64,000 nucleotides of DNA from assembly GCA_022818135.1 (NCBI GenBank), contig JAFMSR010000002.1, forward strand, positions 24,190,768 through 24,254,767. The letters are read 5' to 3'. Origin of the DNA: Saxidomus purpurata (lineage: Eukaryota; Mollusca; Bivalvia; Venerida; Veneridae). Shown here in pieces: positions 27,101-38,659 of the stretch; positions within the stretch are counted from its first letter, which is position 1, and the number at the start of each line of letters is the position of its first letter. Made by a program: the position numbers and the translations under genes. The notes under the pieces are model-generated. The model was not told the DNA's origin, did not search any database, and was given only the letters and a program-made list of their open reading frames with translations.

Positions 27101-30100
27101 TTTCCTTCATATTTAATAGCGTACCATTTTTTATTTAACTTGTATATACACAAAGAAGCAGACGGTAGTTTTTGTGTCACTGCTATTAACAAGCAAAGCT
27201 TTCCATAATTTTGACATTCATCACCTGCAAAACAAGGTGCGAAAAGCTGCACGCGATTGTATTCACTCAATTGTCGTCTGCTGTCAGAGGTGCAAAAAAC
27301 ACCACGCGCGGCTATTCACTCAGTGATTCAGTTAACGACCCGAAATTAATTAATTGTTTGTTTGCGACGTAAGCTGTGTAATATACGGAATGGGTAATTT
27401 GCATTGAATTGTGTCAAAACTGAGTAAATTTATTTGCATTCATAAACAGCAAGAAATGAAGTTTCTGTCAATTATAAATCGTGTCATCAATGCGTTAGAC
27501 AGATAAGATTTCGATATTGAAAAAAAAAAACGGAAGAGTCATGTCGGAGGGCGGAAGTCATGAACTTGTCCGAGCGCCAGTCGAGCAATCCAGAGAAGGG
27601 CCTGGTAACCAACCCGGGAGGATAGCTGGATAGGCAAACGCTGAGAGATTTGGAGAACGACCCGTTAACCAACCGGGAGGCATATCCAATCTTTCAGCAC
27701 CGGGGTGCAAGGGCAAGAAGAGAAAGTTAAACCCCCCCTCGATAATATTTTATATTTTATTCAACTTCGGTTATCTCAATTTTTCGTTATCTTGACTTAT
27801 ATTTTTGGTCCCAAAAAAGTCAAGATAACAAGAGTCGACTGTAGTATATAAATAAATTAGGGAATGTATAGCATACATCAAACTTTGTCATCATAACAGT
27901 AAATGTGATTCACTCACTCAAATAAGTCTTTTAGAAGCATAGTTCATAAATGTTCACATTTTCATAGCATATTGTGTTAGTGTAGTGTGGGTTTTCCTGA
28001 AGTTGAGTGACTTTTAAAATTTTGCCAATAAGACATCTTTGTTTGTCTCTCTAAATAAGAGCTTTGAGCATTTTATATCCAACGTGATTATGGGACTTTG
28101 AGGCAGATGAACATTTTATCATGGTTTAACTGTATAATACAATGTAATTGAAAATTGTTTGTGTGCTTCCAGATGCTGTGCCTGTTGTATGACAGCCAAT
28201 GATATTAGAGATGACAACTGCTGTAGGTGTAATACTGCTGCCATTAAAAAATCTACAGGAGTACGTCCGGATGATATTATATATGCAAGCTTCCGTAACA
28301 AGGTATTTGGATCAAGACAGCAGTGCAGAAGCACTGTTTAAAGGGGGTGTTTTGGGCTTGATAGTTAATGTATTTCTCCTACAGTCTACTGTTTCTCACA
28401 AGTATTTGTTTGAAAGCTGCTTAAAACTTTCACTGCTGTTTAAACTAGCATGCAAATCACTTTTAGGCTTACATTTCTTCATTTTGAAAGACTTTGTAAG
28501 GGTTATATGTATTAATGAAAATAAATGTTGAGAGATGATGTTCCATGCACAAGGCCCACATCCTTACTTTGAAGGTCAAGGTCACACATTGAAACTATTG
28601 TCATGCATTAACGGATATTCTGATATGCCCATGGTATGATTCTATAGTCAATTTGAGTGCTTTAATATGATTAAAGCACTTGGAAAAGTAGGCAGAGTTT
28701 CAGACATGGAAGTAGCTCCATCGACTTTTCTATTTAACTCCTGCGCAGTAAATAAAATATAGAAATAGAAATATTATCAGTATAAATACATAAGTCGCAT
28801 GAAAAAGTTTTGTTTAAGAACCTAAATATTAATTTGGATTAAGTCAAGTAAGCCTTAGAATACCTTCACCTTGTTTTCCTTTAAAAAGACCAAGACATTC
28901 AGCATTAACAGTCATACAATATTTTGATTTCGGGAGACAAAACAAGGAATGAATTTTACGTCATCACGCTGACATCATTACTCCACATTAAAAGGTTGTA
29001 CAGTTTAAATTAACAGTACGCATTTAATTGATTGTCTGCTTTGTTCTGAATCTGACTTCTTCTGCATAATGTCACAGTCAGGTATTTTTTTATATTATAT
29101 TTATTAGATGATTAACTAAAATAAGTATGTATAATATAGTTATGTATGATATCTTGAATGGCTGCCCAAATAGGGGAGTGTATTGCAACAGCCACTATTT
29201 ATGCTATTTTATACATTACCGCGGTGCTGAAAAAAAAGGTCCGTATTAGTTACGATAGTATCAAAAATTCAGCTTATAAGAATCAAAATAATCTATGTCT
29301 TGGAGTGCTTTATCGAAATTGAAGCATTTCCTGTTGGTAATGTGCCTGCGTAGATTATTTCTTAATTAAAATGCTGGATAAGTGATGTGCGCTTTGTCTT
29401 TGTCTGTAGATACATTTCCTGTTCAGACTGTAACTCTGTTATACATTGAAGGATTCTAAAACACAAATGTTCCGCACATGGAGATAAAGTGTTGTGTGCA
29501 AGTACCGGGTCCACATCTTGAAAATAACCTTCAGAGACTGTGAGTCACCACTTCAGGGGCATTTATCACGAGTGACAGCTCTTGTTTTCATTGATTTCAG
29601 ATATATGAAGTTCCCTTCTTTGTCAGCATAGATAGAAAAAATCAGAGTGTAGTTGTAGCAGTAAGAGGGACCTTGTCATTGAAGGTAAGTCCACTATTTG
29701 TAGTGAGAGTAATAAAAAGTCAGAGTTACATATAAAGTAACCATTTTTACTCGGCAAATGATCAATATTTAAGTCTAAATGAAAGGTTAATAAATTAATT
29801 TCTGGGAAGTGAAATTTGGCATTTACAACAAAACCAATATTTTTGTTAGTGTCTCTAGTATCTAGAGAATTGTACACATAATATATGTATTTATATTCAA
29901 TTGCATGTCAATGTTTGTCCGTATCATTATGTTTATTTTGTGTCCGCATGGGCTTTTCAGCGTTTTGGAAGAAATAGAAAGTTATCTATGTTTTGGAAAT
30001 AGTCTTCATTTGTCTTCAATTTTCTAAGAGGTGTTTCCAAGCAAGAAAGGGATAATAATAACCATTATTGCAATCTTACAGAGTTAACCAAGTGCAACAT

Positions 30101-33100
30101 ACAGCAGTGACCTAACAATGTTTTCTATTTCTTGTTTGATATTATATAATATACTTATGTAAGTATTGCAGTTATTATCTATTACAGGATGTGATAACAG
30201 ATTTAACAGCTGAGTATGACTCTCTAGAGATTGATGGATTAGAAAATTGTATGGCTCACAAAGGCATGCTTTTAGCTGCAAAATATGTTCAGTCAACATT
30301 AGATAGACTTCATATATTAGACGAGGCATTTGATAGTGCACAGGTAAGTTACTGGGCAGATCATTGTTTGACAGTGTTATGAATAGTTGTGTAATCTTTA
30401 GCTAGATTTCTGAAGTGGACTTGTCTGTATGTCTGTCAGTCTGTGAAGGCATTAATACTTATTGTTTAATGCTCCCTCTGACAATGGAAATGATACATGA
30501 AGTGTGTTTTTAATTTGTGTAATTCAATCAAGAAATTGAAATCAAATTAGTATAAGGTTAGTGTTTACTGTATTTGGTTGTAGCAGAGAGATTTCGACTT
30601 GATGTGTTTATATTTTATGAAATTGTCAATGCAATAAACAACTTAAGATTTACAAGATTGTGTGTTTATCCAATGTATTTGTTATATGTCAGGGTTCTAA
30701 ACTTGTGATAACTGGCCATAGTCTTGGTGCAGGCACTGCAGCTTTGTTAGCCATTCTGCTGAAACCAAAATATCCAGATCTCATCTGCTTTGCTTTCTCC
30801 CCTCCTGGTGGACTCATGAGGTATATCTTCTACTTGTTAGTATAATGTTGATTCATGTAGATCATGATTCAGTCTGAAGAACATAAGCACAGTGAGTTTG
30901 TATCTCGATAAAATAAGCACAGTCCATATCTCACACAAGCAGTTACAAGCAGTCAATATTTCCAGAGAGCACAGTCAATATCTCCCTAAAGCACTGTCAA
31001 TATCTTTGAGACACACAGTCAGTATCTAATTCAAGCACATTTAATATCTCCAGCATAGTCAATATCTCGGACTCCCATAAACACAGACAGTATCTCCAAC
31101 AACCACAATCAATATCTCCCATAAGCACAGTCAGTATCTCCCACAACCACAGTCAATATCTCCCATATGCACAGTCAATATCTCCCATATGCACAGTCAA
31201 TATCTTTCACAAGCACAGTCAATATCTCCCATATGCACAGTCAATATCTCCCACAAGCACAATCAATATCTCCCTTAAACACAGGCAATATCTCCCACAA
31301 TCAATATCTCCCGTATGCACAGTCAGTATCTCTGACTGGCACAGTCAATATCTCCAATACGCACAGTCAATATCTCCCACAAGCACAGACAATATATCCC
31401 ATACGCACAGTCAATTTCTCACACAAGCACAATCAATATCTCCCACATGCAGTCGATATCTCCCATCAATATCTTACGCAGTATAATTCATAATTAAATT
31501 GTTACCAGTGTAAGTTATCTTCACAATCTTTATAACAAGTGACTGAAGCTTACATTTAACTGTGTTGCCAAGCACAAAATGATTCCTCTTTCATGTTGTA
31601 ACAGTTTTATAATGTTGCAATGTCGTGCTGATTTACAATGTTATATTGTCACAATGTAATGTTGATTTACAATGTTATATAGTTACAATGTAATGTTGAA
31701 GTACAATGTTATATAGTTACAATGTAATGTTGAAGTACAATGTTATATAGTTACAATGTAATGTTGAAGTACAATGTTATATAGTTACAATGTAATGTTG
31801 AAGTACAATGTTATCTAATTACAATGTAATGTTGAAGTACAATGTTATCTAATTACAATGCCATGTTATGCTGTGTAACAATATCATACCACTACATTGC
31901 CTGGTGCTTTTGCAATGAGCAGTGCATATATCTTTCAGTGCATCTTGCATTTACCTGTTCCTAATGTATCTTGCAGTTAACTGTGAACTACATTTGTATA
32001 TCTTGTATTTTCAGTTTATGTGGTAGTCAATACTGCCAGGAGTTCATCTGCTCAGTGGTGTTAGGTAAAGATATTATACCACGCCTTGGTATACATACAA
32101 TGGAGGACATGAAAACAAAAATATTACAGGCAATACATGACAGTAGTAGTCCAAAGGTAACTGTTGAACAACATTTCAAAGCCATGTCTTTAAAGCACTG
32201 AAACAGAAAAAAGTAATGTACAGTAAAGACTGTCTTAGCAATCCCCTTTTTATAGCAATGTTTGTGAGGAGCGACCCTTTTATTTCCTCTCGATGCATAT
32301 TACTCTTAATATGGTCAGTTCTAAGTGACTCATTGTCAGATCCATACAATGACCATCATGAGTACCTATGTAAAATTGATTGATACCTCTCATTTAAGAA
32401 TCAAGATATCATTGTGAATGATCTATGGCTGAATGTCTAGTAACTGAATTATGGTACATGTAACTGATTCTCAAATGTGTACTATATATTCATATAAAAA
32501 TCTAACATATTTTTTATTCATGAATAATCCAGTGTACTTTGTTATCTTTTATTCACTGATCCCCACTAATAAGTAACATGAACTAGTTTCAATTAAAATA
32601 TGAATATAATGCCGATACTTGTATACTCTGGGTGGTTTTAATTCCATGAGAGCATAACTGATGGAGATGCTGTCAATCTTTATATTTGCCATGTTAACTT
32701 ATTGGGTGGTGTTAATGTCACCTTGTAGTAGTAAAAATACAATATCTTCATTAAACACTTTCTATATTACTTTCAGTATCAGTTGTTAGCAAGTGGGGTG
32801 TGGCAGATGTTGTGTGGTCTGAGGAAGCCGGATACTGAGGACCCTGAGGAGCCTCCTAACAGACCTCTGCTTGGGAGCGGACCTCGGGTACCATCATACT
32901 GTACTAGCGATGATCAAAATCTAGAGGTAGGCTGATTAACACTGAATGTATTATGTACATATACATTCAGGGTGACCACTGGAAAATGGTTAGTGACATT
33001 TAGAACTCTTGAAAAGTCATGGAAATTGGGAAATATTCAGGGAATTTCAAATTCTGGTAGAGTGAGGGAATTTGGGAAAATGGTCAGGGAAATTTCAGAT

Positions 33101-36100
33101 TCTTAAAAAGTCAGAGAATTTGGAAATATTAATGGAAATTTCAATTTCTTTAAGAGTCAGGGAATTTTACAACTGCTCGTAAATTTTTTTTGATCATGCA
33201 TTATTCACATTATTCTTTTAAAATTTATAAAGTATGAGGAGGCCACAAAGAGTCTTATCCTCCGTAAGAAACTACCAACTTTTTCACATAAATGAGATAT
33301 GGTGGGTAGCAGGTCGTGTACCCATGACCCTCAATCTATAAGAGGTTACAGTGATTTCAAGTTAGCGACTCTAACCACTCGGCCACAGAGGCAGTTATTT
33401 GTGGAGAGTAAACTAGTACCCTGGTCATGAAAGCAGCAAATATATAAGCTAAAATCACATTGTGTTATACAGCTGTTATTTTGTCAGTAAACCATTTGTC
33501 TTACATGTTTCACATTTAGGTCTTCTGGTAAATGTAAGGAATACATAATGTATATGTGTGTACATGTGCATTTTTTGAATACTTTTTGTACATTTCTCTG
33601 TGCCATCATACTTTTTGTACATTTCTCTGTGATCAGCAACAACCAGAAAGTGGATTGAGGGTAACTGAAAACCTTTCTGCATTATACATTTGTAGCTCCC
33701 TCTTTTTCAATCAATTGATGGTTGCTATTATATTTGGTTCTCCTGTACTTTGTAGTAAAACAAATGCTGTTTTTTACAGGGTTTGTTTGCATGTTACTCG
33801 GCATTCATTTGTTTTTTCTCCTTGCATACAATATATTTATACATTTAATTTCTGTTTGTTTTTGTTTTGGTACATTTCTGTTCAGCTTAATGGACCAAAA
33901 TTTTCAGCTTGCTATTGGCTGCCAACCAAAGCAGGTTTTTATGCCCCCGAAGGGTGGCATATTAAAATCGCACCGTCCGTCTGTCCGTCCGTCTGTCTGT
34001 GCGTCCCCACTTACAAATTCGTGTCCGGACTGTAACTCTGTCATGCATTGAAGGATTTTAAAATAACTTGGCACACATGTCTAGCACATCAAGACGACGT
34101 GTCGCATGCAAGACCCACATCCCTACCTCAAAGGTGAAGGTCACACTTGGAGTATGAAGGTTATGGAATCCTCTATATATGCACACATTCGTGTCCGGAC
34201 TGTAACTTTGTCATGCATTGAAGGATTTTAAAATAACTAGGCACACATGTCTAGCACATCAAGACGACGTGTCGCGTGCAAGACCCACGTCCCTAGCTCA
34301 AAGGTCAAGGTCACACTTAGAGTTTGAAGGTAATGGATTCCTCTATATATGCATATATGCACACATTCGTGTCCGGACTGTAACTTTGTCATGCCTTGAA
34401 GGATTTTAAAATAACTTGGCACAAATGTCTAGCACATCAAGACGACGTGTCGCGTGCAAGACCCACGTCCCTAGCTCAAAGGTCAAGGTCACACTTAGAG
34501 TTTGAAGGTAGTGGAATCCTGTATATATGCATATATGCACACATTCGTGTCCGGACTGTAACTTTGTCATGCCTTGAAGGATTTTAAAATAATTTGGCAC
34601 AAATGTCTAGCACATCAAGACGACGTGTCGCGTGCAAGACCCACATCCCTACCACAAAGGTCAAGGTCACACTCAGAGTTTATAGGTAATGGAATCCTGT
34701 ATATATGCATACATTTGTGTCCGGACTATAACTTTATTATGCTTTGAAGGATTTTAAAATAACTTGGCACAAATGTCTAGCACATCAAACTGATGTGTCG
34801 CGTGCAAGACCCAAGTCCCTACTTCAAAGGTCAAGGTCACACTTAGTGTTTAAAGTAATGGAATACTGTATGCATGATTACTCTGTCATGCATGGAAGGA
34901 TTTTAAAATTACATAGCACATTTATTGAGCACATGGAGAGGACACAGACTGTGAGGCACCTCTTTCGGGGGCATTCGTCACTTGTGAGGGACAGCTCTTG
35001 TTGTTTTTTTTCTGATGCCCTTTCGATTTCTGAGATAGTTAGAATGTTCAAGAAGTATTAATTCTGGATTTTCTATTTTAAATATCTTACTACCGTACTT
35101 TGGGATTTATTTGTGCCGTCGAAGTTAGTCAAACGCACTTTTTACACTCATCAACAATAGTTTCTCAGCTACTTACTATCAGTTGATAGTTAATGTGGTT
35201 CATGTATGACAAAAGTAACATGTATCTTTACCATGGATGGTTTTAAAAGGTGTTTAACACTGCACAAAGATATATTTTGGTTTGTTATATTTCTGCCATT
35301 CCTTCATGGTGACAAAATAGGTGAATTATTAACCATGTCCAAAATATCCCAAAGTATAGTATAGCTTCTTGCCTTTTCACCAGTTATAAGTGGTAATTAG
35401 TTTGGGAAATGTTGGTTGCAGATGGGCGGCTTAATTTCTTGTCTGATCAATTACTCAAGCATCGTTTATCCAATTGTCACCCAACTTGGTGATAAAGTAT
35501 ATGGTCACAATATCTTGACGAAATTTGGTATTTCAACATTCTAACTAGAGCATGTGTTATTCATACTGGTCAAACTTGTTCACAGGTGTATGAACATAAA
35601 ATACACGTCAAGGTTGATTTTGGTTATTTCATGGGAAAGTCAAGTTTGATTTTTGTTACAACCCACCAACTTTTGACCAAGTTATTGTTATTATTACTAC
35701 CTTACACATGAAAAAGGGGTGTCAACCAAACCATGTATTGACAAAGTGAAATTTATTCTTTAGATGAATTCAAATTGATATAGTGCGAAAAAGGGCTGTC
35801 ACTATAAAGGGCAGCTTTGATTGAAAATGCCAGCACTAATTTCAATGCATATAAAACAACCTTGATTTCCATTTGTTCTCTTTTGTAATTTCAAGCGTGG
35901 TAGAGTATCTTCTAAAGTAACTCAAACTAGAGTAATGGGTCTTGTACACTGCCCTTTTTTTCATTGTACTCAGTAGATATAGCAGGACTGGTATCAATTC
36001 ATTTAGAGTACTGCTTTTTTCACAACAAAAAGTAACAAAAAGCAGTAACACCAAAAATAATGAGGCAAGAGTTTTGGTTCTTGGAAAACCTTGTTTCATA

Positions 36101-37997
36101 GCATTGCAATGTTACTCGTTTTTCTTTTGTTTTCAGTTTATTTTCCGTTATATTTTGCTGTTGCTTTTGTAACACCTCTAGGAAGAGAAAGTCAGTGAAA
36201 ATATGCATGAGTCATGTCGCAATATACTTACATTTGTATATCTATGAGAATTGGATACATTAGATCTGAATTGTTTGGCGGTTTCTGTTTAAAAAGGGTT
36301 TGGTTAGCTATACTTTACAAGATTGATGTTAGAAATTTAAGTCTTATTGTTACAAAATTTTGCCAGGGGCAAGTCCTAATTTCTGTCTTCTGATTGGTCA
36401 GTTTTTATCGCACCTTGTGTCATGATTGCTCGATGTCCAGCATCTGTCTGTTTCTGTTTGTCATCTCTCCACACTTACCGTGTGAACATTCTTATGGCCC
36501 AATCTTCATAAAAATTGCTCATAATCATTATGAGCAATTTTAATGTATATCTTAAATATATATATATTAAATGTATATCTGCATGAAATCTTGGAAGAGT
36601 TCAAAATTGGGTCATGTTGGGTCAAAAACTTGGTCACAGGGTGAAATAATAGTCATACTTTGTGCATACTAGAGGCCACATTGGACGCCTAATCATCCTA
36701 AAAGTTGGTCAGAATGTTTGTCTTGACAATTTCTAGGCCAAGTTCGAAACTTGGTCAGATGGGGTTAAAAACTAGGTCATTTGATTAAATAATAGAAAAA
36801 CATTTTTAACACTAGAAGCATCATTTTGTACCCAATTATCTTGAAAATTAGTTGGAATGTAAGTTTTGATGAACTCTATGTCAAATACGAAACTGTGTCA
36901 CATGGGGTTAAAAACTACATGTAGGTCACCAAGTTAGATCATAGAAAAACCTTGTGAACACCTTAGAAGCCAAATTTTGCACCCAATCATGAATATTTGT
37001 CAGAATGTTTGTCTTGATGAATTCTAGGTCAAGTTCGAAACTGGGTCACATGGGGTCAAAGACTAGGTCACCCAGTGGAATCATAGGAAAACCTTGTGAA
37101 CACTCTTAAAGTCACATTTTGCACCCAATCATCATGAACATTTGTAAGAATGTTTGTCATGGACTCTTGGTCAAAGTAGAACAGGGTCATGTGGGGCAAA
37201 ATTTAGGTCACCAGGTCAAAACACATGAAATCCATGTGAACACTCTGTACTTGGGTGAGTGATATAGGGCCATCTTGGCCCTCTTGTAAATGTAGACTGG
37301 TTTTTGTAGAAAAGTTCAATAACCTTTAGACTTGGTTAAAAATATTCAGAAGAATTCATGAATACTTTGGTCTTAAGTTACAAAGTAAACATGACAGTTT
37401 TAAGGGTATATTTGTATGAAGTATCATGTATTTTTAATTTTTTTACACAGGTTATTGTTATTTTATCATGCAGGAGGCCCTACATGAAGCACAGAGACAT
37501 AATGAGCAATGTAAGATAACACATCCACAAATGTATCCACCAGGACAGATATTGCAGATTGTAGAAGATGATGGAACAGTGTAAGTTTTATTTTTGGGAA
37601 GGTCTTGTCCAATCTCTGAACAGGTCAAACAACACAAATCATCATGATAGTACTTATATGATTGCAAAAGGAAATAGGTCACTGTTATAATAAGAAGTAT
37701 ATGAATCAGTTTTTAATGCAAATATATATACATATTCCCCTGTCTGCATCAATATTTCTGCATTTATATATGGATAGATACTTACATGTTTTATAAAATT
37801 TTCTATTTAGGCCATGTTGTGGTGTTCCTGATTACCATGCACATTGGGTAACAGTGGAAGATTTCAGTACGGTGATTGTCAGTCCAAAGATGTTTTCCGA
37901 CCACTTTCCTGATGCCGTACAGAGAGCCATAGATCAGCTCAAGGAAAGAGATTATACACCAATACTTGAACATAGGTCACCTGTCATACATGTGTGA
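18077..37997 (+). CDS. DAGLB: diacylglycerol lipase beta-like (sn-1-specific), complete, 13 exons
   Basis: Joining 18077-18171, 19234-19710, 20400-20490, 24364-24533, 25145-25336, 28173-28302, 29601-29684, 30188-30343, 30693-30820, 32015-32156, 32777-32926, 37474-37580 and 37811-37997 gives one frame of 702 codons; human DAGLB has 672. All junctions are GT/AG and keep phase. The family hydrolyses diacylglycerol at sn-1 to make 2-arachidonoylglycerol, in membranes. Four hydrophobic segments lie at about residues 26-42, 56-80, 97-120 and 135-157. A Cys-rich CCC motif is at about 196-198. The lipase core has the nucleophile elbow GHSLGAG (Ser at about 475), then VVLGKDIIPRLG (Asp at about 527), and a C-terminal His in DYHAHW (about 650-652). 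The ATG has A at -3. The C-terminus is short, as in beta forms; alpha forms have a long tail. An alternative last exon is possible (42183-42402). Confidence 0.95.
18382..19091 (+). mobile_element. HINE-like element ending AGGGCCA-TGGCCCT-CTTG, in DAGLB intron 1
   Basis: The 5' hairpin AGCTGACCTGGCAC...GTGCCAGAGTGAGCT is followed by a GTCCGTCGTCTGTCCGTC tract. About 170-bp units containing 'AAACCACAAGGCCTA' and 'TAGTGGACCTCTA' follow. Near the 3' end CAGGTGAGTGATAT complements the 5' GCTCACCTG of the family. The last hairpin is followed by CTTG and T (19092). Confidence 0.75.
19234..19710 (+). CDS. DAGLB: DAGLB exon 2 (four-helix membrane region)
   Basis: Acceptor CTTTCTTCCAG|G, donor ACTAG|GTGAGG, phase 2 to phase 2. 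Carries most of the membrane bundle, including ISMQGTITN and VVFDPLG. Confidence 0.95.
20400..20490 (+). CDS. DAGLB: DAGLB exon 3 (small, 91 bp)
   Basis: Acceptor CTGTTACAG|A, donor TTTCAG|GTATAT. It begins in phase 2 (AG+A = Arg) and ends in phase 0, encoding RCKILCCCIGCDE and ending EIFSNFF-Q. It is needed to join exon 2 to exon 4 in frame, because joining 2 to 4 directly hits TAG. The CCC motif and FxxIAxxF pattern fit the same place in DAGL proteins. Confidence 0.92.
21372..22270 (+). mobile_element. HINE-like element, TATGCCCCC family, 178-bp tandem units
   Basis: 5' TATGCCCCCGAAGGGTGGCA, then a GTCCGTCCGTCC tract. Units starting ATTCGTGTCCGGACTG repeat every 178 bp (21456, 21634, 21812, then a degraded one). 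Near the 3' end TTTCGGGGGCAT complements the 5' end. The terminus is GACAGCTCTTG|T. Inserted between T's of an older element. A near-identical relative is at 33940-35000. Confidence 0.8.
22460..23610 (+). mobile_element. HINE-like element, GGGCCATCTTGGCCC family, about five tandem units
   Basis: 5' hairpin AGCTCACCTGG-CTACG-CCAGGGTGAGCT, then a GTCCGTCGTCC tract. About five units of roughly 170 bp follow ('CTCTGAAACCACAAGGCCTA', 'CTAGTGGACCTCTACCA', 'GGGTCAAAATTGACC'). A 3' AGGTGAGCGATTT complements the 5' end. The hairpin AGGGCCATCTTGGCCCT is followed by CTTG|T. Confidence 0.8.
24364..24533 (+). CDS. DAGLB: DAGLB exon 4
   Basis: Acceptor ATATTCCAG|GGA, donor CAAAG|GTAACT, phase 0 to 2. Encodes GVDLVPTDIACGLMLVY, a well conserved DAGL segment just before the lipase region, followed by a variable linker. 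Confidence 0.95.
25145..25336 (+). CDS. DAGLB: DAGLB exon 5
   Basis: Acceptor TTTTGCAG|A, donor TGCAA|GTAAGT, phase 2 to 2. Ends in MASYGWPLFIFTHLMTG, the conserved Y-x-WP-L segment at the start of the catalytic domain. Confidence 0.95.
28173..28302 (+). CDS. DAGLB: DAGLB exon 6
   Basis: Acceptor GTGCTTCCAG|A, donor AACAAG|GTATTT, phase 2 to 0. Cys-rich start (KCCACC), then GVRPDDIIYASFRNK. Confidence 0.93.
29390..29584 (+). mobile_element. short HINE-like copy ending 16 bp before DAGLB exon 7
   Basis: Contains one degraded unit (TTCAGACTGTAACTCTGTTA, then TTGAAGGATTCTAAAA). It ends with hairpin TCAC-GA-GTGA then CAGCTCTTG|T. Family as at 21372-22270. The left edge is approximate. Confidence 0.65.
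29601..29684 (+). CDS. DAGLB: DAGLB exon 7
   Basis: Acceptor TTGATTTCAG|ATA, donor TTGAAG|GTAAGT, phase 0 to 0 (28 codons). Encodes IYEVPFFVSIDRKNQ and VVVAVRGTLSLK, an early strand and oxyanion-region pattern of DAGL lipases. Confidence 0.95.
30188..30343 (+). CDS. DAGLB: DAGLB exon 8
   Basis: Acceptor TATTACAG|GAT, donor GCACAG|GTAAGT, phase 0 to 0. Encodes DVITDLTAEYDSLE and MAHKGMLLAAKYV, the DxxTDL and HKG helix segments of the lipase fold. Confidence 0.95.
30693..30820 (+). CDS. DAGLB: DAGLB exon 9 (catalytic serine)
   Basis: Acceptor TATGTCAG|GGT, donor CATGAG|GTATAT, phase 0 to 2. Encodes LVITGHSLGAGTAALLAIL with the nucleophile Ser, and CFAFSPPGGL. Confidence 0.97.
30925..31482 (+). 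repeat. minisatellite, unit about 22-24 bp (CACAGTCAATATCTCCCATA)
   Basis: About 23 degenerate copies of CACAGTCAATATCTCCCAYA in DAGLB intron 9. An open frame reading HSQYLPQAQ repeats is just this array. Confidence 0.9.
31605..31870 (+). repeat. 34-bp minisatellite
   Basis: Tandem units TACAATGTTATATAGTTACA plus ATGTAATGTTGAAG repeat every 34 bp in DAGLB intron 9, degrading at both edges. Confidence 0.9.
32015..32156 (+). CDS. DAGLB: DAGLB exon 10 (catalytic aspartate)
   Basis: Acceptor GTATTTTCAG|T, donor CCAAAG|GTAACT, phase 2 to 0. Encodes CSVVLGKDIIPRLGIHTMED; the Asp of LGKD is the family's catalytic acid. Confidence 0.96.
32777..32926 (+). CDS. DAGLB: DAGLB exon 11
   Basis: Acceptor TTACTTTCAG|TAT, donor CTAGAG|GTAGGC, 50 codons, phase 0 to 0. 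Encodes YQLLASGVWQMLCGL, then an acidic and Pro-rich linker. Confidence 0.92.
32985..33175 (+). repeat. short degenerate tandem repeat
   Basis: Three to four copies of a roughly 50-60-bp unit with GTCAGGGAAATTTCA / AAAGTCAGAGAATTTGG in DAGLB intron 11. Confidence 0.6.
33300..33395 (-). mobile_element. tRNA-like SINE head, minus strand, in DAGLB intron 11
   Basis: The minus strand reads TGTGGCCGAGTGGTTAGAGT (a strong tRNA-Ser-like A box), then CGCTAACTTGAAATC, and a degraded B box GGGTCATGGGTACACGACC. Confidence 0.6.
33940..35000 (+). mobile_element. HINE-like element, TATGCCCCC family, second large copy
   Basis: Same parts as 21372-22270: 5' TATGCCCCCGAAGGGTGGCA, a GTCCGTC tract, units of about 178 bp beginning ATTCGTGTCCGG (one more than in the other copy), 3' CTTTCGGGGGCAT and terminus GACAGCTCTTG|T. 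Lies in DAGLB intron 11. Confidence 0.8.
35001..36429. other. DAGLB intron 11 sequence, nothing further recognised
   Basis: AT-rich intronic sequence with no exon or clear repeat. Confidence 0.35.
36430..37286 (+). mobile_element. HINE-like element, GGGCCATCTTGGCCC family, third copy
   Basis: Several degenerate units with 'TTCTAGGTCAAGTTCGAAACTG' and 'TCACATGGGGTCAAA' character. Ends GGTGAGTGATATAGGGCCATCTTGGCCCTCTTG|T at 37286, as in the copies ending at 19091 and 23610. The left edge is approximate. Confidence 0.65.
37474..37580 (+). CDS. DAGLB: DAGLB exon 12
   Basis: Acceptor TATCATGCAG|GAG, donor ACAGT|GTAAGT, phase 0 to 2. Encodes MYPPGQILQIVEDDGTV; the YPPG-x-I motif is typical near the DAGL C-terminus. 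Confidence 0.95.
37811..37997 (+). CDS. DAGLB: DAGLB exon 13 (terminal, catalytic histidine)
   Basis: Acceptor TTCTATTTAG|G, stop TGA at 37995-37997. Encodes DYHAHWVTVEDFSTVIVSPK and MFSDHFPDAV, then ends EHRSPVIHV. A weak in-exon donor (CATAG|GTCACC at 37975/37976) would allow joining to 42183. Confidence 0.9.
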
Positions 37998-38659
37998 TTT
38001 AGCTTTAAAATACACTAGGGTTAAAATGAGTCTTCTAGTTCTAATGTTAAGGCCAAAAAAGGTGTATCTTTCTGGTCTCCCAACTGCCATTAACTTTTCA
38101 CTGACAACCTTGAACTTTTTTCAATGAGAAAATGATCAAAAAGAGCAATTAAAATAGGGTAAAAGTAAAATAGATTTACATTAAACTTTTTAGATCAGAT
38201 TATTTTCTTATTTGGCCTAAGTGGAGGCCTAAACTTATTTAGATTATCAATTTCCTATTACGGGTCAATGACCAATCAAAAGGCTGGACATTTCATTGAA
38301 AGGTCATGAAAGAAAGGTTTATACATTTCCCCTTTGTAGGTAAAATTTAGTTTTGATTGGTATTGAAATCATTTGACTGACACCTAGTGTTATGTCAATT
38401 TGCCATTTGTGTATGAATAACTTGATTGACACTTTCTGTAATGTTAATTTGCCATTTGTGTAACAGTAACTTCATTGCCACTTGACTTTTATGTTCATTT
38501 GCCATAATATATCAGTATTATAAACTTTCTGTTGTATCTTTTTTTAATCAAAATGTATTCTCTGCTCAATTGAATGATACTCCTTGTGCCATAGTGATTA
38601 TTTATAGTCTGTGATACATGTTAATGTTAAGGTAGTAAAATAGAAGTTTGAATGTTAAT
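37998..38659. other. probable DAGLB 3' UTR and flank
   Basis: No gene. A clear AATAAA signal was not found close behind the stop. Three loose copies of 'AATTTGCCATTTGTGTA' occur at about 38395-38510. Confidence 0.35.

Noticed and set aside
27487..27672. 61-codon frame with a promising SLSVCLSSYPPG start
   Set aside because: Lies in intron 5 of DAGLB in a duplicated 'AACC(A)ACC(C)GGGAGG' segment; no support for coding.
30925..31480. Regularly repeated 22-24-bp units resembling a CRISPR array
   Set aside because: Units are contiguous with no unique spacers, and the DNA is an animal intron.
31167..31493. 108-codon frame rich in HSQYLPQAQ repeats
   Set aside because: Only the intronic minisatellite read in one frame.
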